DNA of 64,000 bases from assembly GCA_028751875.1 (NCBI GenBank), contig CM054135.1:9655439-9719438 (forward strand), written 5' to 3'. Shown here one piece after another: positions 34,912 to 46,226 of this stretch (its first letter is position 1; each line of letters starts with the position of its first letter). Below the pieces are notes generated by a model. The model did not search any database. It saw only the letters and a list, made by a program, of their open reading frames with translations, and had not been told where the DNA came from. The translations under genes and the position numbers were made by a program. Source of the stretch: Rapana venosa (Eukaryota; Mollusca; Gastropoda; Neogastropoda; Muricidae).

Positions 34912-37243
34912 CCCCCACCCCCCACCCCGGGATATATGGTGCTTTTGGAGCAAAGATTCCATAAAAATGGGAACTTAAATTTTTTTTTTATAAAAAATTA
35001 CTGCTTGCATTCTTGTTCATGAATAGAATCAACACAGATGTGCAAGTTGATCAGTTCAGCCGCACGGAAAAATATTAAGTGCTGGAACATGGTAAAGCTG
35101 CACAGATTTTGACCCTTGTGTCAGCGATGATTTTATTAACCGCTGCATCTTTTCATTGAATCTTGCTTTCAGATGACACACATATATATATAATGAGACT
35201 TCATCAGTCCACGTCCCATCTAAATAACTAGGACAAATGGCAACACCAAAATCTTCCACTGAAAGTGAAACGTACCGAGGCAGATCATACAATCGCATAC
35301 GCTGTCTAGAAACTTGATTGAAATCTTACATACAAACAGCAACCCTACTTTCTTGCAGCATCACAACTATGATCAAGCTGACTTTATGCCTAAAAGGGAT
35401 GAGGGATATTTTGTGATGCCCTCTGTAAATCCAATGCAAAAAGGGGTACCCAACGTTAAAGTCCGTATCTCACTGAAGCTTCTTCATGAGATCTGCTCTG
35501 GCAGCTTTCCTTCAACCAACCCCCTTTCTCATTGGTTCATCATTATTTGCTACTGGTTTACATGAAAAAATTATTAGGGGGAGGGGCGGGTAGGGGAGCC
35601 TACATAAATAGGAAGCGTATGAAGGGGCATGAGAATACTGGCATGCATTCACGTATATCACTTCTATCTGTTGGTCTGTATGTTTGTGCCAAATGTCAGT
35701 AATACCAAAACAATAACAAAAAAGGGAGCTAACACTGTAAATTTATTATCCCCTTACCCTCTATCCCAACACTTTCCCAAAATTGCTCGGCCTCCTTTAC
35801 CAAAATTTACACACACACGCACACATTCTTAAATCCCTAAATATAAAAACACACGCCTCTTTACACAAACTCACTTCCTTTCTTCTCTCTCTCCCTTTTT
35901 TCAGAATACAAGCCACAACAATCTCTTACAGACCCCAGTAAAAAATGCACTAAACAAGATGTTCACGAGACACAATACACTTCTTTTATTTTTAAATAAC
36001 ACTAATAATACATGAACCTCATCCCAATCGGCTTTGGACCCGCTACAGAACTTCAAAGCACACGACCCAAACTCCAGAAATAATCTCAAATTCTTTTATG
36101 CAGTTTCATGATCTCATGCTTCTTCTCCTCCTGCTTCTCGCCCTGGTAACTATAACAAACTTCCAATACTAAACGAAAGAAAAACAATCACTGCTAGTGT
36201 TGGGAGGGTTTTTTTTGCTGAAAAACTCCACCAAACTCCATCTACGAGGCAAGCAGATTTAACACGAATTTTAATGCCAGCATGGAAAACGATACACACA
36301 CACACACATGAACACATGATCGACAAAACACATGTATAGGCGCAACACCAACAAACAGGACAGTGTAGCGGAACAACAGCGACGTCACAGGTTTGAACTG
36401 TAGATCTATACACAACAGTAACTGCCGAGCACAAACAGTGGTGACAAAGTTTTTCTGACCCCCCAAAAAAAATGAACGCAACCTCACCCCCCCCCCCCCA
36501 CCCCCGACTGGAGAAGGGAGGAGCAGATAAGAAGAATTGTCTGCCATTCATCTCCTCCATCCTTGAAAAAAAAAAAAAGGAAAAGAACACACTTTTTTTT
36601 TTTAAAAGAGGCACAGCCTCTATGCTGCCTTCCCTCCCCACTGATTGATGAGCGCTAAAGACCAGATCACCTACCAAAGATGAATCTTTTAACAATGACG
36701 AATTAAGCTCACCACCAGTACACCATAACAAAATCTTTCTTCGTTTAATAAAATAAAAGAAAAAGTCTACGGTAATGAAAACAAAATTTCTATAACTTTT
36801 TTTCCCTTTCAGGTCACCCATTCCTTCCCCCAATTAAAAAAAAAAAAAAAAAAAAGGAAAGAAAAAGATGATCAACATTATCTTTTGATCACCATTCAAT
36901 TTCCTACAAGTTTTCAATGACCATTTTATATGTGATTCCCCTAACCCCACCCCACCCCCTTCAATGTGAACACTGAGCAGATACACGTTGCTGGTTTTCT
37001 TGCCATAGATAGAAAGATAAGAGTGGAAGGGCAGTGACAGCAGCAGTACAGTAACAGCGTGGACACGGTTTCCGTCCCCCCCACACTTTCGCACACAACT
37101 CGACGCAGTCAAAACAGTGTGGGCAGGAAACGGAAGTCATCCACGCAGCGTGTGACCAGAAACACATGGAGGAGGCGACGACGACGACAGCTGACTGACT
37201 GAATGAATCACTGACCAGCACGGTACAGTGGCCGCAGTGGAAG

Positions 37244-37446
37244 TGGCGGTGGTGGTGGTGGTGGTGGTGGTGGTGGTGAGGGCTGATGGCCGAGATGGGT
37301 AGACAGAAAGCAAGCGAAGCACAGCAACGCTACAGGTAATCCAATGATTGTGTGATTGGTAGAAAAGGAGGAGGAGGAGGGGAAAAAAGGTCCATTTGAA
37401 AATGGAGGTGGTGGTGGTGGTGGTGGTGGTGGTGATGGAGGTGGTG
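37244..37446 (+). repeat. Two (GGT)n tracts in the KCTD 3' UTR
   Basis: GGT arrays at 37244-37278 and 37405-37446 read as (ACC)n in the KCTD mRNA, starting about 35 nt after the stop codon. Confidence 0.85.
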
Positions 37447-37481
37447 GATGAGCCGAAGGTTCCACTACTCCTCTGCCGACT

Positions 37482-37511
37482 TCACATGCGTGACCCTTTC
37501 AGCTGCAACAC
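37482..37511 (-). CDS. KCTD5: KCTD2/5/17-family protein, terminal coding exon 6
   Basis: This short final coding segment reads VLQLKGSRM-stop directly after acceptor CCCCAG. It matches the conserved C terminus of KCTD5 (ILQERGSRM-stop) and is in phase 0 with exon 5. It completes the 228-residue protein. The 3' UTR begins at 37481 and soon runs into two (ACC)n tracts (mRNA sense). Confidence 0.93.
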   Translation of the reverse strand: MLQLKGSRM

Positions 37512-37666
37512 CTGGGGGACAAGAGAGAAGACCGTTGTCTGTCAGTGATAGCCACGCTTTCTTTCTTTGCCACAGCTGAAAGACTTGGAACTGGTGGGCA
37601 TACATCATGTTACAACATGAAGAGTTTCTGGTTGTATCTAAAACAGTAACAAGCATGTGTAAGCAT

Positions 37667-37704
<38 letters not shown>

Positions 37705-38157
37705 ACATACAGCTGCCACACAAACAATGAATCCAAGATTTGTGTCATTTCATGTTCATCTGTCTCAAATATGTTACTCTTTGTAAAAACTCTTTAGTTA
37801 CTATATCACTAACGTTTTCCACCAGAATTCAAGAAACAGCTATATTACGTAGCAACTCGGCAGAGAACTCGGCTTTCAAAACTGCTACGTACACATTATA
37901 GAATCATTCAAACTAAGTTAACAAAATTAGTCCTGCTGCAGAGTTAAGAACTATTATGCTGACATTCTCTTAAAAGCTGTGAATATTTCATGTCTGTATG
38001 CTCACATTGCAATGAAAGTCTGTTGTCAGGTAACCTAACTGCTTACCAGTTACCATGTCATGATATATATATATATGCATATTGCCTGTTCATATGGGCC
38101 AGATGGCCAGCACAAACTGAATAAACCTTTATTCTCTCTCCTCTCTCTGTCTCTCCC

Positions 38158-38238
38158 AAACACACACACACACCCACCCACACACCCACCCACCCACCAC
38201 ACCCCACCACCCACCACCACCACCACCACCACACCACA
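38158..38238 (+). repeat. (AC)n/(CCA)n tract
   Basis: CA and CCA steps adjoining the 5' truncation point of the LINE at 38246. Confidence 0.88.
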
Positions 38239-38245
38239 CATACAC

Positions 38246-38591
38246 GATAACAAGATAGAAGATGAATTTCATTTACTCAATGAATGTATCTCATATGATG
38301 AACTCAGAAACAATTTGTTATTAAAAATTACAACCACAGACAAAAAACGTAACATTTGTAGAGATAAATTAAGTGACATAATCACAGTTGATATCTATCA
38401 AGCAGATATCATCAAATATGTGTATGAATGTTTTAAGAAAAGAGAAAATGAGAAGTAAAATGCAACATGCTTTAGTGTACATCAAGTTTAGCCAAAGAGA
38501 TGATTATAACTGATGTTTGCTTGTTTTGTTGTGTCAAATAAGTCTACTTGACTTAAATGGCAATACAATATTCTGAATCTGAATCTGAATC
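38246..38591 (+). mobile_element. 3' end of a CR1/L2-like LINE with TGAATC tail
   Basis: An open frame ending at 38458 reads DNKIEDEFHLLNECISYDEL followed by RNNL, and later DIIKYVYECFKKRENEK-stop. This fits the zinc-knuckle-like end (EDExHxLxxCxxYxxLR) of CR1/L2-type reverse transcriptases. A 3' UTR of about 130 bp ends in ATTCTGAATCTGAATCTGAA, a microsatellite tail typical of these elements. It lies in intron 5 of KCTD, antisense to the gene, and is 5'-truncated at a CCA-rich microsatellite. Confidence 0.78.
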
Positions 38592-39073
38592 GCACACTGA
38601 CTTAATATGAAACTGTCTTTGAAAAATTAGGAAAAGGTCTATTATCAATCTTTTTTATAAAAAAAAAATTACCTAACATGCCACACACACAGATCAAACA
38701 ACTATTTCTTGCCAGATTAACTTCCAAGTTGAACTGACGTGACCCTAGTCAAGATAAATGAAGTAGGAGGGAAAACCCCCCACAAAAGGTTGGCCACAAA
38801 CCAGAAAAACTGAGAACAAAATACAAGGGAAACTTTAAAGAAAGACAGATTCATAGAGAAAGATGTTTTGGTGCATCACAACAATCAATGCTTTCAAACA
38901 TAAAAAGACAGACAAGACAGACAGACATACAGAGGCAGTCATGCAAAATACAAGACATAGAGACTGACAGAAATAACAAAAAGTATGAGTTAAGGCATTT
39001 AGCACTTTGAAATAAAGACACAGCTCACAAGGCCAGCAAGCAATATCAAGACCATCCATATTTAGTTCACAGG

Positions 39074-39262
39074 CAAGAGAGATGGTGAGAGAGAGAGGGA
39101 GAAGGAGAGAGAGAGAGAGATGAGAAAGAGAGAGAATGATGCAGACAGAGCAAGAGACAGAAACTGATGAAGAGAGAGAGAAAGAGAAACATATAGAAAT
39201 AGATAGCTACAACGTCAAAGACACAATAGACAAAGAGAGAGAGTGAGAGAGAGAGAGAGAGA
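39074..39262 (+). repeat. (GA)n-rich tract in KCTD intron 5
   Basis: Interrupted GA blocks with ACAGA steps. Confidence 0.88.
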
Positions 39263-39408
39263 ACTTGGAACATTTAATGAACTAGGCCATAATTATGCCC
39301 ATGACATAAGGCTTAGAACATCTTAAAAGCAAAACAAATGAAAGCAAAACACTTTACATTAATTTGGCAACAATTTTCAGGGTGTATGTATAAATCAGTC
39401 TATTGTGC

Positions 39409-39468
39409 ACACTCTCTCTCTCTCTTTCCCTCTCATACACACACACACGCACGCGCATACACACGCAC

Positions 39469-39508
<40 letters not shown>

Positions 39509-39553
39509 GGAGGGAGAGAGAGAGAAAGAGAGAGAGAGGGAGGGGGAGAGAGG

Positions 39554-39598
<45 letters not shown>

Positions 39599-39600
39599 CA
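39409..39600 (+). repeat. (CT)n-(AC)n-(GA)n compound tract
   Basis: CT at 39411-39427, AC at 39436-39467, GA at 39468-39598. The CT and GA arms are mutually complementary. It ends about 200 bp from KCTD exon 5, within intron 5. Confidence 0.92.
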
Positions 39601-39806
39601 CTGAACACTGAACAGGTTTAATGTACATTGGCCTTTGGCCACAATACATACAGTGGGCAAGGCAAAAAGGCAAGTGAAGGAAACAAAATGCAAAAAGAGA
39701 TTGGCACATTTTCTATCTAAGCCAGCTCTCCTGGAGAGCGAGCGCAAAAGACAGACAGACAGACAAAAGGCTGGAGCCAGCTGAGGGGAGGGCGCGTGTC
39801 TCTGAC

Positions 39807-39932
39807 CTTGGCCCTGTCGGATGGCTCTGTCTCTGTGCCGTTGAGTAAACTGGGGCACTCCTTGGACACCACGCACAGGAACTCCGCGTGATCCTCTGAC
39901 CCATAGTTGTACTGAGACCCGATGTTCACCAG
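39807..39932 (-). CDS. KCTD5: KCTD2/5/17-family protein, coding exon 5
   Basis: This exon is exactly 42 codons, phase 0, between TTTCAG and AAG|GTCAGA. It encodes [20 protein letters not shown] and then [22 protein letters not shown], which closely matches the KCTD5 stretch around [18 protein letters not shown]. This is the core of the C-terminal domain. It is more GC-rich than the surrounding introns. Confidence 0.97.
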
Positions 39933-40189
39933 CTGAAACCACAACCCCCACACATAACTAAAAACTCCAGTCACCAACGCATGCATCCATACCTTCATGA
40001 CGATACCTTTGATATTATTAGTAAAACATCAACAATGACAACACCACCACCATCACTATCATCAAGGTCTACTACTACTACTATGCCCACTCCTACTACT
40101 ATTAATTCTAGAAAGAAGAACATAAAGAAGAAGAGGAAGAAAAAGTTTGGGTTTTTTAAAATAATAAAAAGAGGAAGAAAATGCATGTT

Positions 40190-40360
40190 GAAGATGCTGG
40201 ACCCTACACTGCCAACATCACTGAGATCAGTGGTCTGGGAGGAGGGCTACAGGAGATGGTAGAACTCTGCAGAGACAGAGAGAGAAAGATGGTGAACCCT
40301 GGTGGTGGCATTGTGTAGAGCTCCTACCGACGATGGTAGTGATGGAGGAAGTTGATTTGA
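40190..40360 (+). mobile_element. LINE reverse-transcriptase C-terminal remnant
   Basis: Plus-strand reading gives GLQEMVELCRDRE, then after a frameshift RW-stop-TLVVALCRAPTDDGSDG. This is the usual LINE ending (DRxxWRxLVxALC). It carries an internal stop and a frameshift. It lies in intron 4 of KCTD, antisense to the gene. Confidence 0.62.
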
Positions 40361-41250
40361 GTTGAGTAGAGGAAGAAAAAAAAAAAGAGGAAGAAATAAA
40401 AAAAAGAGGAAGAGGAAGAAAAATAAAATAAAATACAACTCTAAAAACAAATATTAAGAACTATACACTGGCTGGCTGGTGGATCATAAGATTAACATAG
40501 TTATTTCAATAAGTTTAAAACAGAAAACAACCCCCCCCCAAAAAAAGAACACCAACCAACAATGAATATTAAAGTTAACTGTTGATTATCACACATGCTA
40601 CAAAATGTTAAAGATATCATCAGCTGAACAGAGAATGGCATACAAAGTTATTTGTGGAGTTACCACAGAATTGGAGAATCTTGTGAATAATGATGGGTTT
40701 GGTTTGTTTGTCTTTTTTCATTCAAAAGTATTCGAGAACCTTGGATAATAAAAAAAAAGTATATGTACTGATTCTCAACCTTTTACCATAAGAGCATGTT
40801 TACTGAATTTCATGTCATTAAAACAAAATAGTATCATCAATACTAAAAAACGCTAATACTACTAGTAATAATCAGGATAACAATGATGTTGATGATGATA
40901 ATAATAATAATAAATTGCATATTCTGTCTGTCTGCAGGCTGAAGCTATGCAATAACACAGTAAAGCACATTCATACTGCCTCTCTTGATTGGCGTGCAGA
41001 CGGGGGAAAAAATTGTGCAGATGTAACAAACCCCCTATCACTAAGAGCACTGATGGTGCTCACAACAACACAGACATAATAATGATGTATGCACAACCAC
41101 GTCTGCAAAAAGTCATGCATGCTTGCTACAGTCTTTCCATGCTGGCACTCCTCAAAAATCACGCACGGAAGGCTGATCTTTTTACAGCAGCGAGAAAGCT
41201 CAAGGCATCCTAGTGAAACTGCAACGCTCTGCTGTAAATATTGCATGTGG
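40360..41250. other. KCTD intron 4 sequence, nothing recognised
   Basis: It holds AT-rich unique DNA with an (ATA)n run near 40895-40915. The segment 40920-41230 is more balanced in composition but has no stable frame or known motif. Confidence 0.4.
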
Positions 41251-41251
41251 A

Positions 41252-41592
41252 TTATTCTTCTTCTTCACTGAACGCTCAGACAGCAACTATCATTGTCTGT
41301 CATATGAGCAAAAATGTGTTGCACTGCGTTAAGCGCCTGACAAGTCTGGCCCAGCACATCCGACTTTGGTGTGGGAGGGAATAGTAATCTTTTAAGTATT
41401 TCTACAAAAAAGGCAGGAGAATGGACTAAGAAGGCAGAAAAGAGACAAGAAGGAGGTGACACGAAGAAAAGTAACAAGGCAGAAACAAAGAGAGAGATAG
41501 AAAAGAGGAAATTCCTAGCACAGAGTTTCCAGAAGGTGGGGAGTCGATAAATTTCTACTGACAGGCCGGCCCCCTGTCACCCCCACGGGGGA
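41252..41592 (+). repeat. Family C repeat, copy 3, in KCTD intron 4
   Basis: A complete copy from TTCTTCTTCTTCACTGAACG to CACCCCCACGGGGG, with all conserved words of the family. Confidence 0.8.
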
Positions 41593-41752
41593 TTTGCATG
41601 TAGATGAAAACACCATATCCTTCATCTAACCTCCTATCTCCCTCACAGAGAACGACTGTGCATGTATCAATATCAACACCCTTTCTCACATGCAAAATTA
41701 TGTTGTTTTTATGTCCACGTGGCATCATGCGTGGCAGTATGAACACAGCCTA

Positions 41753-41880
41753 GCAATGCCTATCAATATCTCAACATCTCGCAATGCCTATCAATATCTC
41801 AACATCTCGCAATGCCTATCAATATCTCAACATCTAGCAATGCCTATCAATATCTCAACATCTCACAATGCCTATCAATA
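41753..41880 (+). repeat. 28-bp minisatellite, 4.6 units
   Basis: The unit starts GCAATGCCTATCAATATCTC and ends AACATCTC. Unit starts at 41753, 41781, 41809, 41837 and 41865 give an exact 28-bp period with one or two substitutions. It lies in intron 4 of KCTD. Confidence 0.92.
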
Positions 41881-42321
41881 TTCTACCATAGGTATCTGTG
41901 GGGAGGTGATCAGCTCAGCTATACTGTGAGACTTGCGGTGTACAGGTTTACCAGTAGCGAGCGCATTTGGGTGATGGGAAAAGGCTTTTCCCTGATGAAT
42001 CTCTACTCAAGGTGTCATATGACAAGTCTGATAGTGTAGTGTACATGTCACCCCCTGGTTTGCCATGGTAACATATCTATATGCCCTTTGTTAGTGTCAT
42101 CAATAAGGAATGAACAGTGACGGTCCCATGGCCATGGAATCATTGCAGGGCTGGCAACAATGGCCGCTTGCTCAATAAGCAGTCAGTCAATGAATCAACG
42201 CAAGGAAAAAACCATACATGCTAACATTCCTGTGCATGTGGGTGTGAACGCACACACTAACACACACACATACGCACACACACATGAACACTCATGCATT
42301 TATCTAATATCATGTAACATT

Positions 42322-42656
42322 CTTCTTCTTCTTCGTCAAACACTCAGACACCAACTATTGTTGTCTGTCATATGAGCAAAAATATGTTGCACTGCCATTA
42401 AGTGCCTGACAAGTCAGGCCCAGCGCATCAGACTTTGCTGTGGGCGAGCATTGTTATCTTTTTAAGTCTTTCTGGCAAAAAAGCAGGAGAATGGAACAGG
42501 AAGGCAGAAAATAGACAAGAAGGGGATGACAGGAAGAACAGCAACAAGGCAAAAACTGAGAGAGGGATAGAAAAGAGGGAATTCCTAGCACAGATTTTCC
42601 AGAAGGTGGGGATGCTATTTACACTGATAGGCTCACGGCATCCCCATGGGCGAAAG
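42322..42656 (+). repeat. Family C repeat, copy 4, in KCTD intron 4
   Basis: A complete copy from TTCTTCTTCTTCGTCAAACA to CGGCATCCCCATGGGC, about 1 kb from copy 3 and in the same orientation. Confidence 0.8.
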
Positions 42657-42721
42657 CTGTTAATGAAACACAGCCACTTTCCCAGGTCTCTTGTCTTTTC
42701 ATCATTTTTCTAAGACATCCA

Positions 42722-42990
42722 GTGATATGTCCTTCAGATGAGACTATAAACCAGGGCCACATGTGTGAACGAATGCCAACATCTTGTGCACGTGTTATTG
42801 TTAAAACCAGTTCCTCTTTTCATGAGAGTACACCACTGCGTGCCAGTAGGAATGGATGACAAAATTTACAAAACCACAAGCTCACGGGATCTGGAGGTTA
42901 AAAAACAAACAAACCAAAAAAGCTCATGTGTTTATACTGACAAAGTCTGATTACATTCCATTATTCTTGAAGTAAAAGAATAAAAGCTTA
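42722..42990 (+). mobile_element. SINE family A, head missing, in KCTD intron 4
   Basis: It begins ATATGTCCTTCAGATGAGAC, has ATAAACCAGGGCCACATGTG, and ends with the TTGAAGTAAAAGAATAAAA tail. Confidence 0.75.
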
Positions 42991-43051
42991 TTTTTGTAAA
43001 CGTCTGCATTACTCTTTTTTCTATGCACGAGCAGCACAATTCAAGCAGCAG

Positions 43052-43400
43052 GGAGGTGATGGCAGGACGGTTAAGTCAGTTCACCTGCCTGACCAGTAAA
43101 CTGTGAGGTTCTGAGCTCCATTCCCAGCCTCGCTCTTTCTTCCCAGTTTTACAGGGGAAAAGAAATCAAACAATGTCAAAATCCTTCAGATAAGACTCAA
43201 ATAAACTAAAGCCCGCCCCGTCCCAATGCATGCAGAAACCTTATACCTACGTTTAAAAACCAGATTCCCTTTTTGGAAGAGTAGGCCATTTTACGTCAGA
43301 ATGAAAAGATGACAAATGGTTTTTTTAAACCACATGCACACACAGGTGTCATGTTTAGACACCATCTCTGAAGTCAGAATGCTGCTACCTAAACTGATTT
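43052..43400 (+). mobile_element. SINE related to family A, divergent head, in KCTD intron 4
   Basis: It starts GGAGGTGATGGCAGGACGGT with CTGAGCTCCATTCCCAGCCT (B-box position), then the family A centre and GGAAGAGTAGGCCATTTTAC. It ends in the TGTTTAGACACCATCTCTGA segment shared with 32640 and 45995. Confidence 0.7.
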
Positions 43401-44014
43401 GGGGGAAGGGGGGGAGGGAAAATCGCATACACAAAAATGTCACCATCGGTGAACCTTAGAGCTCTAGTCGAGGAACAGCACAAACACACAAAAACAAAAC
43501 AAAAAAGAAGCACTGTCCAAAAGTGTGTCAATATCATATCATTGTTGCTTGTCGAATATCTCCCCACCCCCTTCCTACCTTTGCGGCCCACATCCCCTTG
43601 ACAGACGACACTCGGTGAGCATGGAATAATGGGTGTGGCAGAGAAGGGGTTACACTCAGGGCTCCGGGCTCCTGTTTTATGATCCCCAACTTTCTCACTC
43701 TTTTCCCCTGTTTTCTCTTTCCTCCCCCTTTTCTCTCTCTCTCTTTCCATTTGCACTTGTTTACTCCTGTTCTCTCTCTGTCTCTCTCACGCAATGCACA
43801 CATGCATGCACATACATTTTGTTTTATTTTGGTTTTTTTATTCGGGGAAGGTGGGGGGGTTGACAGATAGCTTGATGATGAAAAAAAAATGCAATCCTTA
43901 TTCAATGTACCATCTGGGGGGAAAAAACAGAATCACTTCGACTGTCACACATACAACCATATAGATTCTCTTTCCCTCTCACGCGCGCGCACACACACAC
44001 ACACACAAACTCAC

Positions 44015-44110
44015 CTGCTCAAACTTCCAGCCATCGGACATCGTGGAGACCATCTGAGTCAGCTCCTCTTCTGAGCATTGCAACACCCGGTACACGTTCT
44101 TCATGTAGGT
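44015..44110 (-). CDS. KCTD5: KCTD2/5/17-family protein, coding exon 4 (C-terminal domain)
   Basis: This exon is exactly 32 codons, phase 0 on both sides, between CTGCAG and CAG|GTGAGT. It encodes [20 protein letters not shown] followed by DGWKFEQ, the conserved start of the C-terminal pentamerisation domain of KCTD2/5/17. The donor is followed at once by an (AC)n/(CG)n microsatellite in intron 4. Confidence 0.97.
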
Positions 44111-44763
44111 CTGCAGCAATCACGATTGATATCACATTCAGGGAAAACTGCACTTGGCTTGCAAAAATCACGCTAGAAAAACAAACAATAAGACAATCCA
44201 ACAAAAGGAAAAATAAGCAACAACAACAAAACCAGTAGTGCAAATCATTCATATTCACAGTAGCTGAAGTCTGGAATTTCTTTTTAAAAAATAATAAAAG
44301 AAAAAAAAAGTCTGCAATATTTAAAGGGGGTGGGGGGTGGGAAGATATGTACAAAATATTTATATATCATTTTACACAAATGCAAAATGTGGAAGAGACC
44401 ACAGATGTTGAAAACATAGATATTTAACAAGTTCTAATAGAAAAAACAATCACACTGGACAGATGCAGGTTTTGATAATGCTGGATGCAAAAGTGCCGAA
44501 TACAAGTTAAAGTAAGTATGGCAGGATACTTTGCATGCCTACTCTTTCTGGTGGAAGCCCTAAGGGCTTACAATCATGATACATACACATTTCTTTACAA
44601 AGACAATAACATACATACCCAGCTGCACTGCACTCTCTCATCCCACCCCCCTCCCCTATATGGCCTACTTTCATCACTCAAACCCCACCCCCCCACCCAA
44701 TAAGGAAAACACCAAGCTGCCAACTCACCACCTCATGTATAGTGTTGTGAAACACAACAGTCA

Positions 44764-44856
44764 CACACACACTACACACACACACTCTACAACACACACA
44801 CTACCAAACACACACACTACCGAACACACACACGCTACAACACACACACACACAGG
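44764..44856 (+). repeat. (AC)n tract next to KCTD exon 3
   Basis: AC runs with CTAC interruptions that end only five bases from the exon 3 donor, within intron 3. Confidence 0.92.
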
Positions 44857-44860
44857 CTAC

Positions 44861-44952
44861 CTGGTTTTGTTTTGCATCTCTTTCCTTAATCCTCTCCTTC
44901 ACCAGCTTGATGAGATCTGTGATGTTGTAGAACTCCGCCTCTTCTAACACAC
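44861..44952 (-). CDS. KCTD5: KCTD2/5/17-family protein, coding exon 3 (end of BTB)
   Basis: This exon is 92 nt, two bases plus 30 codons, and completes a split Gly codon from exon 2. It encodes VLEEAEFYNITDLIKLVKER and then IKERDAKQNQ, the last helices of the BTB domain and the linker of KCTD2/5/17. The acceptor is CTGCAG and the donor CAG|GTAGCC. It follows a 10.2 kb intron packed with repeats and lies beside an (AC)n tract within the next intron. Confidence 0.96.
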
Positions 44953-45061
44953 CTGCAGCCACAGAGGTGAAAACAAAAAAACCATGTAGTGAATGATAAC
45001 ACTACACTACAGTCATGCGCCTCGTCTTTAACTTAATCTTCTTCTGGGTGGATCGGTAGTG

Positions 45062-45512
45062 GTTGTAGGGGGGCCACTAGTAGTGCACCTGCCTAGACAG
45101 CGATAAGTCCGGGTTCAAAGTGTGTGGCACAGCGCACAAATCCAACATCATGCAGTCAAAAAGTGCTGTATTCAGCACACCCCTTCCTTTTACCAAGTCC
45201 AGGTGTGGTCAGTTCCTGCTACAATTAGCACCAGCTGGGCTGGGATGGGATGGAATGGATAGCAGCTGAGAGTGGGATAAACTGGCAGCTGTGGTGGTGG
45301 TTCGATCTCCGTTTGTGCCCGCAACTCTTCTTCCCCCATTCACTAGACTGTGAGTGGTAGTCTGGGCGCTAGTCTTTTGGATGAGATAATAAACAGAGGT
45401 CCGGTGTGCAATATGCATTTTGGCATATGTAAAAGAACCCATGGCAACAAGAGAGTTGTGGCAAAATTCTGTAGAATCACTCTGATACTGTGATAGAAAA
45501 ACAAATATAAAC
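45062..45512 (+). mobile_element. tRNA-derived SINE, second subtype, in KCTD intron 2
   Basis: The end reads GAGGTCCGGTGTGCAATATG, GTAAAAGAACCCATGGCAAC, GGCAAAATTCTGTAGAA, then AAAAACAAATATAAACATGC. This 3' part is shared with 13270-13400 and 50110-50330. The head (GTGCACCTGCCTAGACAGCG, GTCCGGGTTCAAAG) is tRNA-like. Confidence 0.68.
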
Positions 45513-45647
45513 ATGCAGACAGGAAAAAACCCAACATATTCAGTGGCACTACTCTTGAGGTGATGCGCTCTCCCTAGGGAGATACTTGTCTTTTAACAAA
45601 AAGCATACAATACAATATATACAATACAAATTACAATACAATAAAAT

Positions 45648-45965
45648 GCTCTCCCTCAACTCCTTCTCAAGTCACTGGGGTATATCACTGAAAAGAATGT
45701 TCAGGCCTGTCTCTTGAGCAAGTTGGCAGACCTGGCAGAGCCCATCCCTCTCCAGTCACAGGAAGCATGCTGGGTATGTTTGTGTTTTTATTATCTACCA
45801 AATACTGATATGAATTATAGGATGTTGCTGAGAGGAAAAACTGAAATCTGATCTCAAAAAAAAAGAAAAAGATTTATACCATGCATACTTCAATCTTTGT
45901 GTATACATGAAGGGAATTAAGGCACTGGCAGGTCTGCATTTAAACCTGATCTGGGTAAGCGCTGG
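45648..45965 (+). repeat. Family D repeat, most complete copy, in KCTD intron 2
   Basis: This copy links both halves: CTCCCTCAACTCCTTCTCAA and GAGCCCATCCCTCTCCAGTC at the left, GCATGCTGGGTATGTTTGTG and TTAAGGCACTGGCAGGTCTG at the right. It defines a unit of about 300 bp with no coding frame. Confidence 0.72.
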
Positions 45966-46226
45966 TAGGAATGGATATATTTACATGCTTGCTTACTTTA
46001 GACATCATCCCTGAAGTCAGAATACTGTGACCCTGCTGACAAAAGATAGATAGTTACAAAACACACAGAAACAACCATGTCATATCAACAATATCAATTC
46101 AGTCTTTGTCAAATGAGAAACACCGGGAAACATTCTGTTAATTGTTGTCTGAAAATTACCCCAGTTATGAATCTACTTTGATGCAACAGCATAGATCTCC
46201 CCTTCTCTTCCTTTTGGTATTGTGTG

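Larger units (their letters stand above)
24590..37481 (-). other. AT-rich region downstream of KCTD, possibly including a long 3' UTR
   Basis: Apart from the listed SINEs and microsatellites this 13 kb is unique and AT-rich, with no spliced coding exons recognised on either strand. Minus-strand AATAAA words occur, for example in CAATAAATCTC near 24600, AAATAAAGCTCTGG near 30335 and AAAAATAAAAG near 35985. Any of these could end the KCTD transcript. The isolated frames at 35056-35298 and 33609-33842 (minus) are not family members I know and may be UTR. Confidence 0.35.

Noticed and set aside
36150..36833. 227-codon minus-strand frame downstream of KCTD
   Set aside because: It contains poly-C and AC-derived stretches and no known domain. 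The position fits 3' UTR or intergenic DNA; I could not support a gene.
40989..41271. Overlapping mid-size frames on both strands in KCTD intron 4
   Set aside because: No motif, no splice boundaries in phase, and no similarity to LINE or transposase blocks that I can see.
41753..41880. CRISPR-like array
   Set aside because: Repeats are head to tail with no spacers, in an intron of an animal gene; it is a minisatellite.
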